Below, in pieces: positions 59,234 to 64,000 of a DNA stretch of 64,000 bases. Below the pieces are notes generated by a model, which searched no databases, had not been told where the DNA came from, and was given only the letters and a program-made list of their open reading frames with translations. Position numbers and translations under genes: made by a program. This DNA is from Botryotinia globosa (lineage: Eukaryota > Ascomycota > Leotiomycetes > Helotiales > Sclerotiniaceae), in NCBI GenBank assembly GCA_014898425.1, contig RCSZ01000003.1, positions 2,852,001 to 2,916,000 on the forward strand. The letters are read 5' to 3'. The number at the start of each line of letters is the position of its first letter. Within the stretch, counting starts at the first letter, position 1.

Positions 59234-61002
59234 ATGATTTCGTTCTCAATACATACCAATCCACGACCGCGCATATCTTTCCTTCTGCGGTGTTTCTTCT
59301 GCGCATTATCTTTCTCAATTGGCGTATATGGGAGGTCAAACGATGCTGTGCGACGGAATGATTTGATTCAACGACCACTTACGAATAGTGAAGATATCAC
59401 AATCAATGGGAGCCCTCAGAAGCTCATCCAGCCTGAAGATACAAAAATCCTACCGGCGATGATAAGCGCGCTGGACGTGCTACAAGGAGACTACTTTGCG
59501 ACATGGCAAGGCATTTATCCAACAGGAATTGATTGGACATCTGCAGTGATTGGTATAGTTCTCTCTTTCCATGTTGAAATCATTATAGAGCAAGAACTAA
59601 CACCACTTTTCCAACAGGCACTTATGTTGCTGGTGCACTCACCACTATTACCAAGTCCTTTTCTGAACTGTCGTCACCGAAAACGAACGAGAACACCATC
59701 AATAAATACTTTACTGAAGTGATTGGATTTCATTTTGGCCAGGATGCCTTTTCTCTACGACAGCAAGCCTATGATGATATGTTATGGGTAGTTCTTGGTT
59801 GGTTGGATACCGTCAAATTCATTGATTTGCACTCTGAATTGCACTACTCGAACGACTCTCAACCAGAGTGGTACGGACAACAGTATAAACCTGCATTTGC
59901 CCACCGGGCGCGACTCTTTTGGGAATTGGCATCGCAAGGATGGGATACTACTCTCTGTGGTGGTGGGATGATATGGTCTCCATATCTCACTCCATACAAA
60001 AATGCAATCACCAATGAACTCTACATCGCAGCTTCGATATCGATGTACCTGTATTTCCCTGGAGATGACAATCAATTCCCATTTATTCATTCCAGCCCTA
60101 CATACCCACCTCGCGATCCGAAATACCTACAGGCAGCCATTGATGCTTACAAATGGCTGAATGGTTCAAACATGACGGATTTGCAGGGATTATATGTCGA
60201 CGGATATCATATCTCGAATCTTTCTGGCGGTGACAATACACATTGCGATTCTAGAAATGAGATGGTATATACCTACAATCAAGGTGTTTTACTTACTGGA
60301 CAACGTGGTCTGTATGACGCGACCGCCGCGCGATCATACCTTGTGGATGGCCATGAACTCATCGCGAATGTTATTAATGCCACAGGCTACGATTTAAAAG
60401 ATAATGTTGTCATCTCACCACCACCCAAAGATGGTTTCTCATTGGCAAAGTGGTTTGGTCTCGGTAGGAATGGAATACTAGAAGAAGGTTGCGATTCAAG
60501 TGCTTCGTGTTCTCAAAATGGACAAACTTTCAAAGGCATATTCTTTCATCATTTAATTGCATTCTGTAGTGACCTGCCACGAGAGCCTATTTCAGGGACG
60601 AAAGAAAGTCTGGAACTCGACAGAGAGTGGCATTCTGACAAATGTTCAAAGTATACAAAATGGATCAGGCGAAATGCTGAAGCTGCATTAAGTACCAAGA
60701 ATGAAGAAGGGAAGTTTGGTATGTGGTGGGGTGTAGCAGCCACTCAGAGTTCATTCGCAGACTACACACAGAATCAGACATCGGGTGAGTCTGTAGACTA
60801 TCGAAATACTGGAGTTCCAAAGAATGCCGAATGGAGAGGAGAAGAATACCCCAAAGAAGCGAAAGCCAGCAAGATTAGAGAAGGTGTAAATAACGATGGT
60901 GGGGTAGAAGATCCCAATGATCGAGGGAGAGGAAGAACTGTAGAAACTCAAGGTGGAGGATTGTCTGTCCTGAGAGCATTATGGGAGGTAGAGCTGAGAT
61001 GA
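59234..61002 (+). CDS. Secreted glycoside hydrolase family 76 (alpha-1,6-mannanase-type)
   Basis: Two exons (59234-59552, 59618-61002) with a 65-nt intron give 567 residues. A signal-anchor or signal peptide is seen at residues 15-33 (ISFLLRCFFCALSFSIGVYG). GH76 landmarks follow: the LQGDYFATWQGIYP start of the (alpha/alpha)6 barrel, the catalytic Asp pair in QQAYDDMLWVVLGWLD, CGGGMIWSPYLTPYKNAITNELYIAAS, EMVYTYNQGVLLTGQRGLYDAT and GIFFHHLIAFC. Several N-glycosylation sites are present. GH76 enzymes act on alpha-1,6-mannan or cell-wall glycoproteins; the yeast relatives Dfg5/Dcw1 process GPI-anchored wall proteins. Here no clear GPI signal is seen at the C-end, which is charged (Glu/Lys/Arg). 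A cell-wall remodelling role is inferred. Confidence 0.92.
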
Positions 61003-61715
61003 ATGCATATATAGCTATTTTGTTGTATTTCTTTTTGAGAAGGATCGTCTAATAAGACTTTCCAGGTTGGCGTTTATGTTTATACCGAGATTTATGTTAG
61101 AACCGGTACTTTACTATATATATGATTTTATCAAAGCTATCCATGGATCTTTATTGAGAAATAGATGGATTAGATTACTTTGTCATTATTAGATTGTCTA
61201 ATTATCTACTCGTAGTGAAGGTCCCTTGTTACCTACAGTACCTAGGTCATCCATATACTAGATACCCTCGAGAGTCGAGACGCTCAAATCTCAGCCACAA
61301 TCCAAATCTCAGCCACAATCCAAAGCATCCCGTCAGCCACAAGCGAATCGCTGAAGCTACCTACCTACCTACCTACCCGTGGACCTAGGCGGGTGACAAC
61401 GTTACCATGGATGTTTGTTTCACTTCACTTCATTCAAACTGTCCTGATTTATTCATTTGATCTCATTGTTCTCTTGAGGATTTACATCTCCATCTCGGAA
61501 ATACTTCATTGAGGATTTCGAGGACAGTAATGCTTCGTATTCTCTAATGCTCTTTACCTAGGTATTGTCGCATAACGACCGCGACGCGCAGTCTACCGGA
61601 TACCATCGCTTTCACAGCTCATCAACTCCTTATTCAATCATTCTTTGAACATCCTCACTTAGCAACTGCTATTCACAACTGTCCCGTTGGGTTTTGATTG
61701 ATACCAGCAGATAGG
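61003..61715. other. Intergenic
   Basis: Contains two adjacent copies of a CCACAATCCAAATCTCAGC-type direct repeat (near 61290-61325) and a CTAC(C) run (61359-61376). Nothing else was recognised. Confidence 0.45.
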
Positions 61716-63005
61716 ATGGTTGGGTTTAATGTATGTCAATCTTGGAAGATCATTCAACGCTGCCTGCCATTATTCGCACAATCCCAACTCCATTCCTAGC
61801 TTTGCGTTACTAACCCTCTCTCCTCTCCTCAGTTCTTCCGCATTCTAGGAGATATCTCCCATACTCTCTCAAAATGTATCCTCATATTCGCCATTCACCG
61901 CAACTCCTCTGCGGAAGGTATGTTTCCCCGCCATTCTCCACCCCTCCGATAATCAATCCCCCCAACTAACATCTCCCAGGTGTCTCCCTGATAACCCAAT
62001 CTCTCTATGCCCTCGTCTTCATAACCCGCTACTTGGATCTCTTCTCTGGGATTTTCATCCTCTGGAATTTCGTCCTCAAAGTCTTCTATATAGGTTCCTC
62101 TCTCTATATTCTCTTTTTGATGTTAAGAGTGTATGCCAGAACTAGAGAAAGGGAAAAGGCATGGAAGCTTGGAGGATTGTGTTTTGTGGGAAGTGCGGTA
62201 TTGGCACCGATTGCGATGATGATTTTTGAGAGGAAGTATGGTTGGGGTTTTACGGAGGTGAGTTTATCCCTCAACATTTGAATATGGGCAATACTAATCA
62301 AAATGAAAACAGGTTCTCTGGGTCTTCTCCATTCTTCTCGAATCAACCTGTATCCTCCCTCAACTTCTTCTTCTCCGTCAAACAACGGTTCCCACAGTCC
62401 TCGATTCTTTCTACCTCGTAACGCTCGGCTCCTACCGTTTCTTTTACATCTTGAATTGGATTTGGCGTTCCTTAGATATCAATGATCGTTCTCCAGATGC
62501 GATATCAATTATTGGTGGTGTGATCCAAACAGCGTTTTACATCGATTTTGCTTGGGTTTATTACACAAGACAAAGAGTCAAGTTGAGGAATGGAGGAGTT
62601 GTTGATGCGGATGATATCAGTAGAGGCTGGTTGTTGAATAGAGTGTTGGGCAACAAACATATGGTGGGTACGGATGATGATGATGAAGAAGGGGATGAGG
62701 AAGCACATACTGTTGGTCGACAAGAGCCAAGCCGAAATGGTACTAAATGGGGAGCCAGAGGTATTTCAGTTAGTGCAGATGAAGGAGTTCTTGCAGGCGA
62801 AAGTCAAAGACAGGCAGGATATGAAGGACAAGAAAGTGGAGTTATCGGTGCGGATGTGGATAAGGACGCAAAAATGAAGGATCCCGATGAGTTGGCGAGA
62901 ATTTTGGATGAGGATGAGGGGGAAGAAAGTGAAGAGGATGGAACATTATCTATACCTGGAGAGAATGGAAGTGGAGTCAGCAATGGATCGGAGTGGAGGG
63001 GATAG
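61716..63005 (+). CDS. erd2: ER lumen protein-retaining receptor (ERD2/KDEL receptor)
   Basis: Four exons (61716-61730, 61833-61917, 61980-62257, 62313-63005) with introns of 102, 62 and 55 nt give 356 residues. The first exon encodes only MVGFN. The receptor core follows the family closely: FFRILGDISH, ITQSLYALVFITRYLDLF, NFVLKVFYI, EVLWVFSIILEST, ILPQL, TLGSYRFFYILNWIWR and FAWVYYTRQR. Seven membrane helices retrieve HDEL/KDEL proteins from Golgi to ER. The core ends near residue 225. An additional ~130-residue acidic, Gly/Asp/Glu-rich tail follows; such tails are common in filamentous ascomycetes but absent from yeast Erd2. The gene is the last one in the window. Confidence 0.95.
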
Positions 63006-64000
63006 TGAGTGACAGTCTGATTTGGGAATGGAAGTAAAAATTGTCAATTCCACGAGAGGAAAGGGCATTTGTGTACTCGTATGATTCAACAGATATGAAA
63101 TGGGAATTTGGTGGAAAGGCGAATGCATTAGGGTCTAGAATGGATGATTCATGGATGAGGTTTAAAGGGATTGTTTGTTCATTTTATTTTGATTTGGGAG
63201 AGAGAAATACTTGCTAGCTAGGTAGCTAGGTGTGTAGTAGCTGATAGTGATGAAGATCAACTTCTCAAGAATTGACCTGAGTGATATAGATTGATTGTTG
63301 TGTGGTTCCTGTGGTTTTGGTTTTGGTTGTGGTTTACTTGAGTGTCTCAACGGTTTGACTTTGGTTGGAAAAGGATAATGATGGAAATGATGGAAATGAT
63401 AGAGAGAAAAGCTAGAGTTTTGAGAGATGTAATTGGTTGGTGGGTAGGTAGGTAGTGAGTTTTATAATATATAGGTAGTTTGGCTAAATAAGATTAGTAT
63501 GAGTATGAATAAATTTGGAGATGGATATTTAATAAGGGGTATGAATGGAGGGTATGAATGGGGTGTATGAATGAGGGGTATGAATAGAGGGTATGAATAA
63601 GGGGTATGAATGGAGAGTGAATATAAAAGGGGTGGAGAATGGATTGAGGATGGGATGATGAGTGTGGATATTAGAAGAGATGGGATGGATGGGATGGGAT
63701 GGGATGGAATAGGATAGGAAAAGGAAATAGGGAGATAGGGAGAGTGAGATGAGTGAGAGGAGGGAGGAATGGGTTGGGAGATATCTATGTCTAGGAAGGA
63801 GGCTAATAAGCGTAGAGTTGATATCTTTTGGATATAGAAATCCAAGAGGAGAGGAGAGGAGAGGAGAGCAGGTGTGGGATTGAGAGGAGGGGATGAGGTG
63901 ATGAGAAAATGTAGTGTAGCCAACGCGAATGAGAATTCAAGAAGAGCGAAGAGGAGAATAGGATAGAATATAGAAGATATATATATTGAGGGTTGAGCAT
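63006..64000. other. Downstream region with purine-rich minisatellites
   Basis: Purine-rich (plus strand) low-complexity DNA, with GGGATGGGATGG and GGAGAGGAGAGG runs near 63690-63860. The minus-strand frames at 63462-63923 and 63803-64000 are Pro/Ser/Leu low-complexity shadows. No gene is supported. Confidence 0.55.
63536..63615 (+). repeat. GGGGTATGAATGGA minisatellite
   Basis: Six imperfect units of 12-14 bp, each built around GGGTATGAAT, follow each other. Confidence 0.8.

Noticed and set aside
63462..64000. Minus-strand frames rich in Pro, Ser, His and Leu
   Set aside because: They are translations of purine-rich minisatellite DNA, with no start context, domain or splice sites.

Overview
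The window reads as nuclear DNA of a filamentous ascomycete. Genes carry short introns of about 50-100 nt with GT...AG ends and CTAAC/CTGAC-like branch sites. Gene-rich blocks of normal base composition alternate sharply with very AT-rich blocks in which transposons have decayed by transitions only, the signature of repeat-induced point mutation (RIP). The gene content and a Fot1/pogo element with ~50-bp inverted ends resembling Flipper suggest a leotiomycete, probably Sclerotiniaceae (Botrytis/Sclerotinia-like). The species is inference.

Layout. 1-19.2 kb is mostly a RIPped repeat block. It holds an intron-bearing tRNA-Lys, a Fot1/pogo-type DNA transposon (3466-11855) split by a complete Ty3/gypsy element (4213-10789, 5-bp target duplication), a second gypsy relic (about 16.87-19.14 kb) that itself received two copies of a 433-bp miniature LTR element (TRIM), and one end of a TA-flanked inverted-repeat element. 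19.5-21.1 kb is a 12-TM MFS transporter. 22.2-25.1 kb holds scrambled pieces of a SNF2-type ATPase gene. 25.1-32.9 kb is gene-poor, with tRNA-Gln and tRNA-Arg genes, a 152/129-bp tandem array and other minisatellites. 32.9-37.9 kb holds a glycine-rich multi-TM membrane protein and a 14-TM MFS exporter. 38-41.4 kb is gene-poor with one broken ORF. 41.5-53.1 kb holds a small secreted protein, a gene of unknown family convergent with a cytochrome P450, an F-box gene carrying two in-frame stops, and a MATE-like membrane protein. 53.9-54.96 kb is a RIPped 1,032-bp inverted-repeat element. 55.2-63.0 kb holds a zinc alcohol dehydrogenase, a small conserved coiled-coil protein, a secreted GH76 mannanase and the ER retention receptor ERD2.

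Most genes look like independent housekeeping or accessory genes. The one pairing suggesting joint function is the unknown protein (43.1-45.1 kb) and the convergent P450 (45.4-47.5 kb), a possible minimal secondary-metabolite locus. The most unusual signals are the nested transposon stratigraphy with a TRIM family, the F-box gene interrupted only by two nonsense codons, and the rearranged SNF2 relic. Exon borders were placed by hand from splice signals and reading frame; some may be off by one or a few bases.
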